A DNA stretch of 64,000 bases, taken from contig PTFA01000417.1 of the NCBI GenBank assembly GCA_003342895.1, positions 248,001 to 312,000 on the forward strand, given 5' to 3'. Below, piece after piece: positions 22,997 through 32,720 of this stretch. Every line of letters starts with the position of its first letter. Positions within the stretch are counted from its first letter, which is position 1. The position numbers were made by a program, and so were the translations under genes. The notes beneath the pieces are model-generated. The model ran no database searches. It saw only the letters and a program-made list of their open reading frames with translations, and was not told the DNA's origin. Source of the stretch: Casuarius casuarius. Lineage: Eukaryota; Chordata; Aves; Casuariiformes; Casuariidae.

Positions 22997-23170
22997 TTTC
23001 AGAGATGATCATCACTGTGATATCTGAGCTCTTGATAAACACACATGGATTTACACCCAGATCATGTGAGACTGGAAGGGGTCAGCACTTCCATTTTACA
23101 GGTGCAGGTCTGAACAGAATGAATGGTTTGCTCAATTCTATAGTAGTACTGCGAAAGGTAACAGACCATT
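22997..23170 (+). mobile_element. Old amniote repeat with TTTTACAGGTG motif
   Basis: CACTGTGATATCTGAGCTCT, ...AACACACATGGATTTACACC and ...CCATTTTACAGGTGCAGGTC correspond in order to a familiar old sauropsid repeat (ATCTGAGCACCTCACAAAC...; ATTTATCCTCACAACAC...; CCATTTTACAGATGGGGAA). Strongly decayed. The 86-codon open frame over it is incidental. Confidence 0.4.
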
Positions 23171-23774
23171 TGTGTCTCACTCCCAAACCTCTGCAGAGGG
23201 CATGTTATTCAAATTTTATCAAGATTAATGCTTTTAGAAATACAAGAACTAAACAGTTTTTGTAATCTTTTTTCTAAGAAGCTATGCCCACAGTAAGAAA
23301 TAGGCTAAAAGCCTTAAGTGGAATTTGGCTTGAAGAGTCTGGAACTGCAATCCGCAGAACACTGCTACATGTATGCAATATCCCTCACGTACATACCTAA
23401 AAACTGGCAGGAGTCCATATGCCGTTTGGTTGCTGGATCTAGTTACACTGGAAAAAGAAGAAAAAAAAAAAGAGAGAGAACATAACTTGAAAAACAGCCT
23501 TCTCTGCAACGAACCCTGGCCACAAATCAGAGTTGATTAACGAGGCTGGGAATCACTTCATTGCCTTTGCTGCAAGCCACTGAATAGTAGCTGAGCTATC
23601 TGCAGCCTAGCATCTATAGCAGGCCCATCAATTCAGCTCATGATCTCCAACAAGGAAAATGGCTATTAGATGATGGTGCATCCATGTATATTGGTATATC
23701 CATGGCCATTCTTTTTCCTGCTTGTTTCCATATTACCTGTTAAAAAGCTGCTGTGAAAACACGATACACTTACA

Positions 23775-23945
23775 CTACAAATTCTGTATGTATTTTTCTT
23801 GTTTTCATTTCTAAAGTTTGTGGTTGGGAATTGAGAAGACAGATAAAAAAATAAAATATTTCCTCCAAAAATATTTAGAGGAGATTTTTTTATATCTTTG
23901 ACATGAGCATTAAAATGCAAGCATTCAGTGGGAAATGGGAGCATA
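23775..23945 (+). repeat. Diverged local repeat, member 2
   Basis: See the partner at 22500-22690; same orientation, about 1.26 kb apart. The minus-strand open frame 23666-23944 covers it but shows no domain. Confidence 0.35.
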
Positions 23946-24540
23946 TAAATGAGGTATTTACTAGTAATCTGTCTAGTAAGCTGAAAAACTGCTGTTATTT
24001 ATACCTCCTCAGATAAATAATCGTATACCAAAGCTGACTCTGTATAAGGCCATTTTTCCTATAGAATTTTCTCTCTTGCACTTGTTTTCCCCAGAACAAT
24101 TCCATTTTTCTCAAACTTCTGTATGGGCAAGGTGAAAGAAACAGGAGATTTACAAAATACAGAAAGACTTTTTGGAAGCATATGAAAGTAAATAGACTAC
24201 TAAATAATGAGCAAGGTCGAGAAAACAGAAATGGGAAATTCCTTCTTGACTGACAAAACATTAACCTACACAACCTGAAGATAAAAACCTCTTGCTCTGA
24301 AACAGATGGATGAAAACATTCAGCTGAGTGCTTTCTGATACACCTCTCATTGTTTAAACACAGGACTAAGTAATTGACCTATAAAATAGTGTGTTATTCT
24401 CCCAACAAAAAAATTAAGATATGAAAATCTTCTCAAAACGATATTTTGTCCTATTCAGCATTTCCCCTAAAAATACAAATCATATGCAAATATCATGGGT
24501 TTTTTTCAGAATTTGTTTTCTTTCCATCGTACAAATCAAA
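23946..24540. other. AT-rich DNA, nothing recognised
   Basis: No feature with support. The minus-strand frame 23995-24273 is rich in Phe, Leu, Ser and Cys without a domain. Confidence 0.4.
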
Positions 24541-24600
24541 TTTCCTGTTTGTTCCCCATGCTGCATGCGTTAGTGTATGGGCACTTCAGAGAGGCACCCA
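24541..24600 (-). pseudogene. CR1 ORF2 N-terminal remnant
   Basis: Minus-strand reading gives a damaged YTNARSMGNKQE phrase, the start of the CR1 ORF2 endonuclease. Similarity ceases immediately downstream, so neither the endonuclease catalytic core nor the reverse transcriptase is present. Confidence 0.65.
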
Positions 24601-25379
24601 GTCACAGTGGTTTCCCACACTGTCCTGTAGGTACTTTCTTATCTGTGTGCATGTGTTTGATGTAGGCCCCTTTCAGCCCTGTTTTGTTGATAATGAGGTC
24701 TCTGTAGGCCACATCACCCTGCACACTTTGCTTGCTGACCCCATCCACCACTTCCTCTTGACTGTATGTTGTCATCTGCTGCCCACATTATTCCTAATTA
24801 TTGCCACCAGACTGTTGGCAAAGATACTCCTGCCACACTTTGTTACATAGTCTCCTCTCTTCCTAGCACTCCTCCATCATCAAGAGGGTTCCACGGTCAT
24901 AAAAAAAATAAATCCTTATTGTTAACACCAGTTGCACAACTACTTGTTCACCCGTGGGATCTATCTGTTCTCAAGCCCTTCCCCTCACCAGCAGGACTGA
25001 GGAGAAAACCACCTGGGCCACCATGCTATTTGCCATTGCTCCCACAGCCCTAGTCATGCTTAATATGGTTCAGATCTCTCCTGGCCATATGCATCACTGG
25101 TGCCTGTCCACATTATATTCAGAGTAACTGCTTGCACGCTTAGCTTTGAAGATCTTGGTGTGGATGAAACACGTACTTACAGAGTCTGTACTCATCCGCT
25201 GCTGCACTCCATCCGGGGGACCAGCCCATCATGTCTCCATTAGTTTCTTGTGCTTTGTGCATTTGTGAGCAAGCACTTGAGAGGAACCCTAGCTGTGCTC
25301 CCACGGGGGAGCCTCCCCCATCATGTTGTCTCCTGGACATTTCATAACAGCCCCCCCCTTGCCTTCACTTCTTTCCAGA

Positions 25380-25735
25380 TTAGCCAGCTCTTCCCTGATG
25401 TATGTAATTTAAAACTCCCCTCACCAGACTAGCAGGCCTATTTTTAAAGACATTCTTGCCCCTCTTCACCAGGTGATTCCTGTTCAGCTGGGTCAAGTGA
25501 CTGTAAGGGTCAAAGCCTGGCCTGCAACTCCAGCCACACGTCCAGGTGCCGACCTGTTGGACATACTCACTCCTATGTATGCCTTTTCTGTTCCTGGGAA
25601 TGACTGAGAAGACCACCATCTGGGCCCCTGCCCTCAGCACCAGAGCTCTGCCGTCACTGGTGACATGCTCAGGGTCTCCCTAACAGCATCAATGCTGCCT
25701 ACATGGACAAGCAACGAGGGGTAACGACCCCAAGC
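25380..25735 (-). pseudogene. CR1 ORF1 esterase-like domain, broken
   Basis: Two halves of the CR1 ORF1 SGNH/GDSL-type esterase-like domain can be read. The first is SLLVHVGSIDAVRETL at about 25719-25672, where the family has VVHVGTNDIxR (the GTND block). The second, in another frame, is AQMVVFSVIPRNR at about 25625-25590, running on to NRNHLVKRGKNVFKNRPASL and RGVLN (family DGxHLSxxGKxxFAxxLAxLIxRALN). A stop codon and a frameshift lie between the halves, GTND is GSID, and the Asp of the DGxHL block is replaced, so it cannot be active. In CR1 this protein is thought to act with the retrotransposition particle; here it is only a fossil. Confidence 0.72.
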
Positions 25736-26055
25736 TGCACCAGCCTGGGCAGTCTTCTTACAGCGTCACCTCTTCTCAGTGTGGCTGCCCCAGAGGCCTT
25801 TCCTAACTGCTGATCTGCAGACACAGAAACTTCTCTTGCACCACCAGCAGAAGAAGAAGGTCCAACCCTGCTCCGCCCTGGTAGCACCCCCAGCTGCCTC
25901 CTGGGGACCCGCCCTTACCGGCTCTGACCGGTCCCGACTGGATCCAACCAGCTCGGCCCTGCTGGCCTTGGTGTTGTGCTGCCGCAGAGGCGGCAGGAAT
26001 GTGTGTTACTTCCAAGGAAAGGACGACCCAAGGGAAAAGCAGATGAGAAGGAACC

Positions 26056-29000
26056 ACTCCTAATTTGTGTTCTTGAGAGACACCTAAATACCTATCACAA
26101 AATTTCAGGTGTCTTACTTTAGTCTATTGAACCATAAGTTGCTTGGTTAAACAGACAAAAGGTTCTGAAAGTCATCATAAAAGTACTCTATTTTCTGTTA
26201 TTCTTTCAGGCAGGTACACACAGTTTTTTAACACAACCAGTACTTTTTGCCTTACCTCAAAACACTTACCCTTTAGAGAAGAGTTGGCTATTGAGCAGTA
26301 GTTGCACCTGAGTAGTCCTAAGAAGATTAATTTAACTCTGTGGCTTTGATGTAATTGTACTTTTCCATATACACTTTAAACAGCTCTTTCAGAAAAGAGA
26401 TGTGCCTCTGTTTTCAATTGAAATCCATCAGGAAGGCGATAGCAAAAGCTATGTTAAAATATACGTCGCCATCTTCAGCAAAAAAATCTCTCAAGGGTTT
26501 TGTGATTAACTTAGATCCAGCTTTTCTTGCTGACTCTGAGTGCCCGTGCCATAATGCTCTGCTTTTTTAATATGTCTCTGCATTTACTGTAGATGCCATA
26601 AGAAAAAAGAAATGAAATCTAGGAGTCCCAGAATATTACATCAGGCTTTTTTGAAAAGAGGGTCCGTTATTTGAGGCCTTCTCAGAAACAGCTTTCATAC
26701 AAATAACAGCTTGATTTTGCAGCTTCTGCTCACAGCGAATAACACTGTGCTTCCCAGTCTCTTACACCAGAGTGAAAGAGCAGAACTGTGCGAAACATCC
26801 ATTTCACACCCTGAACTTGTTGAAACGGAACCTGGATTTTGAAGTACAATACATTGTGCAAGTCTCTTAAAATGGAAGCAGAAAAAAAATCACATAGGCA
26901 GTAATTGTAAAGATCTTAGAGGAACGTTCTGGTCTCTCTGGTGTCTAGGCACATGCTGTATCACCAAACACAGCAGCATTTCTGCTTTCCTGGATTTGGG
27001 TGCGTACTGCTTTCAGACAGAGATGAAAAAAACCCACAATCTGACCTTTTGGTTTCTAAGGAAAGAAAACCAGGCACTTAGGCCAGATAATAACGGTAGC
27101 ATGTTTTAGAAATATGAATTATTGGAAGATGAGAACCTGGGGCATAGTGCAATTTGCCTCAGTAGGTAATCACCCAGTAGGATATTGGACCTTATGAAAT
27201 TGAAGCATAAAATCAATATTTAGAATAAGTAATCTGAAGACAATGCAGAAAATTAATTTATTGCTCAGGATGCTATATCGTTAATGGGCTTGATCCTTGG
27301 CAAGTGCGAACATGTAACAAAATTAAGAAAGCACAGATATTCTTGCATACGGCAACTATGCTACTAATTATTTGCTCAGCTTTGCTGTTTCATCACAAAA
27401 CAGTGAAGCCTGATATTTCCTACTGGTAGGATTGATTTTACCTAACCATAGCCATCTAAGAGTTAGATGTCTATTATAAGCTGGTCAGCTAGGCTCCCTT
27501 TCTTGTCAAAGGGATACAGGTGTTTCCATTGGTGATTCAACCTCTATCAAGGTAAGTGAACAAGCTGACTTTTAGAGGTCGCTATTTCTGCCCCACAGCT
27601 ACAGAAGTAGCATGAACAAACAGTTAAGGCTAGATGATTAGCTTTTAGATGGCTAAAGCTGCTGAAACTGGACACACCTCCTTTCCCTGTTGAATGCAGA
27701 ATGTGGTTCAGAACTTAAGAGTTCTTTCTCTGTGTGGTGTCAGTCCCGCTGATAGGATTTAGAGTTTTCACATCCAGTTTTGCCTCCACTAAAAGTTGTT
27801 GTTTAGTTGAACAGATGTGAGATCCAACACCTCAAAGCTTATGAGCAACCTGTTAACCTCAGTGAGTTTAAGAAATGTGAATGGAGGGGGAAAAAAAAGA
27901 AAAATAGATTTAGTGTTATTGTCTCATCACAGCATAGTATAAGGCAATATTAGTTACACAGCAAGCTACCAGGATTTTGATACACAAACTGAAGACAGAT
28001 ACGACATGTTTGCTACATGCTGGTAAGATCCGACTCTCTGAAATGCTATTTATTCATGATAAATTACATAAAGTTAATCTATGTTGCAGAATTATGATTT
28101 ACTGAAAAATAATGGTAATATTTTTCATCACTGCCTCCCTCAGGCGGAGCTGTTTATCTTATTCAAATGCTGATGCCCATAGGTGTTACGTTTAAAAAGA
28201 AATCGAAAAAAGACATATGAGATAGATAATGAGAATTAATACTTTTAGTTATAAAACATTTTAATCCATTGTTCTTGCAGCAAACGTTTTAAAAAATTTT
28301 CAATGGCAAAAAATGATAAATGTTAGCTAAAAAGAAACAAAAACAACTGACATTGTGTTCCCCTTTCTCTCTGAGTAAAATGTAATGAATGTATTGCTCT
28401 CAGCTGATTTTGTGTTACTTCACAGATCTGCTTTCTCTGTCAAAATTAGATGATAAATTCAAGAACTACTATTTCATACCTCTGTTATCTTTTACCATTA
28501 GACATGTAGTTAATCCTCAGTTCGTGGACATGAATTACAGCCCTGTGAATGGGTTGTATAAAATAAACCTAACAAAGCAAACAGAAAAGATGTCCTTAGG
28601 GTTCTTGGTCTATGGATTTGGAGATCTAGTCTACCCATTTCTTCAGTGGTGAAGGCATTGATTAAAAACTTCATCTGGCTGTGAACTGAACACAACTTTA
28701 CACACATCTTTAATTATAGTCACCAAAAGTGGACCTATTCAAACTTTCCTATAATTAAGCCTTTTAGCCACTTCTATATCCTTTTTGTATGCAATTTTAT
28801 CTCCTGGGCAGTTCTGCTTCAATATGGATGCAAACTTGTGTTGTACACATGCAAACCGTCAGCTGAAGTATATACAATACAATATCATGATTTACACAGT
28901 AAATACAGATATTTACAAAGGCTGACAGCAGAATATATGAAAATATGAATATAAGAGTTTATGTATAAAAAACATATCTACTAATGCATCTGGAATCAAA

Positions 29001-29425
29001 ATAGGACAAGAACAAAAGGCAAGCTCTGTGGCTGTTCCTACTTGTTCTGTTACTTGCTGTTCTCTTACTTGCTCGTCTTGATTTACCTAAACGTTCAGAC
29101 TAGCAACTGGATTGCTTCATGTCATTTAACCTGATAACTGTAACGAGTGTGTTAGAAATTGCAAAGAAATACAATATTGTTTAACTTCCATTCGTTGTGA
29201 GTCATTGATCAGGAAGATTTCTAACATATCTAAAAATAAATAAAAAATACCCAAATTAGAGTACTCATAAGTGCATAGGCACTTTTTTGTTTTATATTTG
29301 CGCTTTACTATATACCACTGAAGTTACCTAAATGAGAAGGATATGCAATATATATATATAAAGCTGAGTTAGACTAAAAGTTTTTCCTGGTAAAGAAGTA
29401 GTTTTCCTGTGTTAGAAAGGTTTTC
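26056..29425. other. AT-rich DNA without recognised gene
   Basis: About 3.4 kb. Weak resemblance of 27440-27680 to 7930-8130 (shared CTTTTAGAT(A/G)G(T/C)TAAAGCT and nearby phrases) suggests old repeats. Short TA runs at about 29348-29361. Open frames at 26355-26570, 28389-28652 and 28510-28707 show no domain. Confidence 0.45.
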
Positions 29426-29450
29426 TTTTTTTTTTTTTTTTTTTTTTTTT
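29426..29450. repeat. Poly-T tract (25 T)
   Basis: Uninterrupted T25 at 29426-29450. If it were the poly-A of a minus-strand retrocopy the body would lie to the right; nothing gene-like was recognised there. Confidence 0.93.
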
Positions 29451-29898
29451 AATTCAGAAATAGTCCCCAGTCTCACTTAAGATGAAAAAAAATATTTACA
29501 GTATTCATAAAATACAACCCAGGGTAAAATAATCAATCTGTATTAAGCTGTTTCAATTTTTAATCACAAAATTATTATTTCCTTTTTAACCATGTTTTAA
29601 AATAACTAGTTGGTATTATTTACAAAAGGTGGTTTATTTAAAAAGATTCTGAAAGAACAAGAAAGAAAATTTCAACAATTCTACATTTTCCACCATTTAT
29701 TTTCATAATTTCTTTGCTTCAACCTTTTCTTGTAACAGTTTCTGTCTTTTTGAATAAGAATCTTCCACAGAAAGCAAACCAAGCAAACAAAATCTTTCCT
29801 TGGTCTAAAAAGAATACTTCTCTGCTTTGGCTAGAGTGAAATATGAGGCACCTATAACCCCTGACCATATTGGGCAGATCGTGACACAACATGACAAG

Positions 29899-30056
29899 AT
29901 AGGGAGCCAACTTTATAGTGAAGTGACACCATCTTTTTCTTCATGTTATGTGAACAGCTCACCCTGAGGCACTGTGGAGATGCCTCCATGTAAAATGGTC
30001 TCTGTCTGTAATGCTTTTATTCACAAGTTGGAATTCGCAGCAGACAAAAAACAACT
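29899..30056 (-). repeat. Direct-repeat copy 1 (possible LTR end)
   Basis: About 157 bp clearly homologous to 31308-31463. Shared phrases in order: ATAGGGAGCCAA, TTTATAGTGAAGTGACACCA, CTTCATGTT, CTGTGGAGAT, GTCTCTGT, ATCACAAGTTGGAATTC or TTCACAAGTTGGAATTC, and GCAGACAAAAAACAA. The divergence looks like roughly a fifth of positions by eye. On the minus strand both copies begin near TGTTTTTTGTCTGC, a possible LTR start, so it may be a truncated second LTR of the element at 30400-31463. A simple duplication is the alternative. Confidence 0.75.
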
Positions 30057-31307
30057 TCTGTTAAAGGTAGCTAAATCCAGTGGACTTCAGGACTAAGTGG
30101 ATTTCTCCTTCCCAGTCAACTAGAGCAGGATTTAAAGTCAAAACAGATGGACTTTTAAGGCACAGGAGGTTCCTCCCACCATGGCCTGATAGATGCATGT
30201 AGTCCTGTATCCCCAGGTAGAGCCAGTGTTGAGTATTTGCGATGAAGACACCCACCCACCACCCCTGCCCCCACACACCCACACCGACCTACCCCATTCA
30301 TGGCAAGCCACACAGATAACACGGAGGACGATGTCCTTACCAGCACCACAGAGAGCACTCACATAAACATGAACAACACAGATGAGCTAATCTTGTGCTT
30401 ACTCTCAGGCTGATCAGGACTGAAGTTTGTTGTGGATGTACACTCTCATTTTCTTGATTCACCAGCACACCCACATTCATAGATCTCTCAAATATTAGCA
30501 CAAAGTCTGTCCAGTGCCTACGGCCAGACCATCGGCCCCTTATTCAGGCACTGTTTCTGACCCTGTCAAGTTTGCTGGCAGTTACACACACAAAAGTTGG
30601 TGTCTCTTCTGTAGTTGGTCTATCCAGTAGCTGGTCCCCAGACCCAGGTCTCTTCCAGTTGCTGGCACCTGGACCCTCAGGCCCTTTGGAGTTGGGTTTT
30701 CTCTTTCCAGTGGCTGGTAACTGGCATTCACGTCCTACTTACTGGAGCTTGCTAGCAGTTACTTATGCACGTTCAGAACAGAGAGTACAGTCACACAGAA
30801 CATAGTTAGAAGTAGGATTTGGTGAGTAGATAGGACAGACTATGGTGATCAAGCACATGACTTGGTCAAACAGGTGTACTGATTAGACCCTGCTTACACT
30901 TGACCAGGTCTTTTTATCCCTTTTCCCTCCATTTTCCTATGGTTGTACCTCCCTGTTACACCTTAATAAGTCCCTTTTCCTACCTTTGATCCTTTCCCAA
31001 AACATCCCATAATAAGTTTTGTACAATATCAAAATTTGTTTTGCCCCTATATTTCATAATAAATCCTATAGCCCTTTTGGCAATTATCCCCTCTTTTGCA
31101 CAGCATCTCAGAGAGAGAGTTTCTTCCCTTGACCCATCTGGGTGAGCTTCACACCAAGGACAATGGTCTTATCATTCATGTTTGATAGTTTTAGAAGTAG
31201 CTGATTCAGTAACTAGGGTTCATGGTCTGTCATTGTTCCTCTGACCCTTGGTGGGTCTCTGTGTTTCATTGCATTTGCCTTTAGTCAGGTAACCTAACAT
31301 TCAGTAT
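30057..31307 (-). mobile_element. ERV/LTR-like sequence between direct repeats
   Basis: On the minus strand a TATA-like GGGATAAAAAGACC lies at about 30918-30905. Downstream comes a stretch with a degenerate repeated module, CCAGTTACCAGCCACTGGAA, then GGTGCCAGCAACTGG, then GGGGACCAGCTACTGGA (30720 down to 30613), and AATAAG at about 30545. This layout (U3, TATA, R/U5-like repeats) suggests an avian ERV LTR in minus orientation, possibly beginning at about 31463. The 30061-30362 part, GC-richer with CCCACC runs and three overlapping minus-strand frames, would be internal or flanking remnant. Target duplication not found; class not assigned. Confidence 0.45.
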
Positions 31308-31463
31308 AGGGAGCCAAGTTTATAGTGAAGTGACACCAGCACTTACTTCATGTTGTGCTGATACCTTACCTGAGACAGTGTGGAGATACCTGTGTGTAAA
31401 AGGGTCTCTGTGTGTGATGCCTTGAATCACAAGTTGGAATTCATAGCAGACAAAAAACAATTG
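31308..31463 (-). repeat. Direct-repeat copy 2 (possible LTR start)
   Basis: Partner of 29899-30056, same orientation, about 1.4 kb away. Immediately followed on the minus strand by the TATA-bearing LTR-like sequence, consistent with being the beginning of a U3 region. A 143-codon minus-strand open frame (31427-31858) ends inside it; I do not recognise that protein. Confidence 0.75.
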
Positions 31464-32430
31464 CTCTCCATAAAATGTTTGCTTCTGTCTGGGTGGATTT
31501 CATATTGGAAGTTAGTACAGTGAACCAAGATTAACATATACTCTGAAACTATACCTCTTACCAAGGGAGGCTGGTAGCAGGAAGGCTGGTAGCAGGAATC
31601 ACATGAAAGGAGTCTAAAAGAATCATAGGAAGGAAGGAAGATGTTTGAAGCTACTGCACCTCTATGCAGAGGAGTCCCTGCTTGGACTGTAGAGATACCT
31701 ACTAGATGTGGGTATTGAAACCCATAACTGTGTGATTGGTTTGGGTTCATTATGGTATGGGTTATTCCATGAAAGAAGCAGGGAGTTATGAATTTAACTT
31801 TATGTAGGAGGAAAAGGGGGGAGAAAGAGCCATCTACTGATCTGAGCATGTAAGGCATGCCTTTTGTCAGAGGCCAAGCTGAAGTTTACCAAGAGCCATT
31901 TTTAAAAGCCAGAATAGAAACATCTGTGATTCTGATGTAACACTGACTGCAGTAACTAACAATAAGCTTAGAGCATTTAAACTCAAAGAAGATTCCTTGT
32001 ATCTGCACTCATTTTTCCCATGTGGGGTGTGCTTGTAAGTTCCTTGATTAAAGGCTAAACATGAATACCAGGGAGGATCAGGGGAACAGTGACAGGTGAA
32101 GAGTCCTAGTCACCCAATCAGTGCAAACCCGGCATCCTGAACTGGCTATTCACTAAGAACATTAAAGGAGAAGGATTAGATTATTCTCCTTGCTGTTAAG
32201 CTTGCTAAATTGACTCAGCTAAAGAAATTCTTCTCCCCAGAAGGTCACCCAAACTGAAGGGGTTTATTGCCTGAAGGGGTATAGGACCATCAGGGTTTAA
32301 GATGAAATAGACAGTGCAGAGACTAAAAGGATGCAGACACCAAAACATTTTAATCACAGATATAAACACTTCTTAAGAATTACCTGACTCTTCTGTCCCA
32401 CAAGAGAGACAACAAGGTCCAGAAGAAAAG
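31464..32430. other. Mixed-composition DNA, origin unclear
   Basis: Contains the longest open frame of the window (31427-31858, minus, 143 codons, starts MPYMLRSVDG). It has no recognised domain. Its position next to the LTR-like block allows a retroviral origin, but no gag, pol or env motif is visible. GGAA-type simple repeat at about 31628-31642. Confidence 0.3.
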
Positions 32431-32720
32431 TTAGGCAGTTTGGCATGGTGTGGTGTACAAGGTGCGTGCGGTCGGGGGGGCCGGGCTGCAGAGTCTCTGG
32501 CCCTCCTGCAATCTCACAGTTCCTTTTCTTCTACCCTGAAATCTCCCCACACGTGTCTCTTGGCACCATCAGTGCTTGGGCTTGGCAGAGAAGAGCCAAT
32601 TCCTGACTGGACTGTTCCAATTCACTCAGCGCCTAACAAGCAGCTGGCGCCAGTGCTGGCCATCACAATCTGCCTGTCTGGAAGTTTCTTGAGAGTTCCC
32701 AGCTTTCACAGTGATTGACA
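32430..32720. other. GC-richer patch, unclassified
   Basis: Begins with GTGCGTGCGGTCGGGGGGGC and remains GC-richer than its flanks until about 32700, with an open plus-strand frame at 32440-32718. On the minus strand ATTAAA follows at about 32358-32353, so a decayed minus-strand LTR is conceivable, but no matching ends or duplication were found. Confidence 0.25.

Larger units (their letters stand above)
24541..26055 (-). mobile_element. CR1 LINE 5' half, minus strand
   Basis: Read on the minus strand from 26055 down: GC-rich 5' leader-like sequence, an ORF1 region ending in an esterase-like domain (about 25735-25380), an inter-ORF stretch, then the ORF2 start at about 24600-24541. There the reverse complement contains CACTAACGCATGCAGCATGG followed by GGAACAAACAGGAA, equal to the CR1 ORF2 N-terminal phrase YTNARSMGNKQE with errors. 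Similarity ends abruptly near 24540, so ORF2 is almost wholly missing. Loss of the 3' side rather than the 5' side is unusual for a LINE and suggests a later deletion or rearrangement. Plus-strand frames at 24446-25053 are antisense to this element. Confidence 0.75.

Noticed and set aside
24446..24850. 134-codon plus-strand open frame
   Set aside because: Largely antisense to the minus-strand CR1 at 24541-26055; no protein similarity recognised in this orientation.
25779..26063. Plus- and minus-strand open frames of 84-94 codons
   Set aside because: Fall in the GC-rich 5' part of the minus-strand CR1; no independent gene support.
29426..29450. Poly-T as the tail of a processed pseudogene
   Set aside because: No gene-like or transcript-like sequence recognised to the right, and no flanking duplication seen.
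32270..32720. Minus-strand solo LTR ending at the TGTCAATCAC complement (32720)
   Set aside because: No matching second end or target duplication could be found; kept only as a GC-rich patch.
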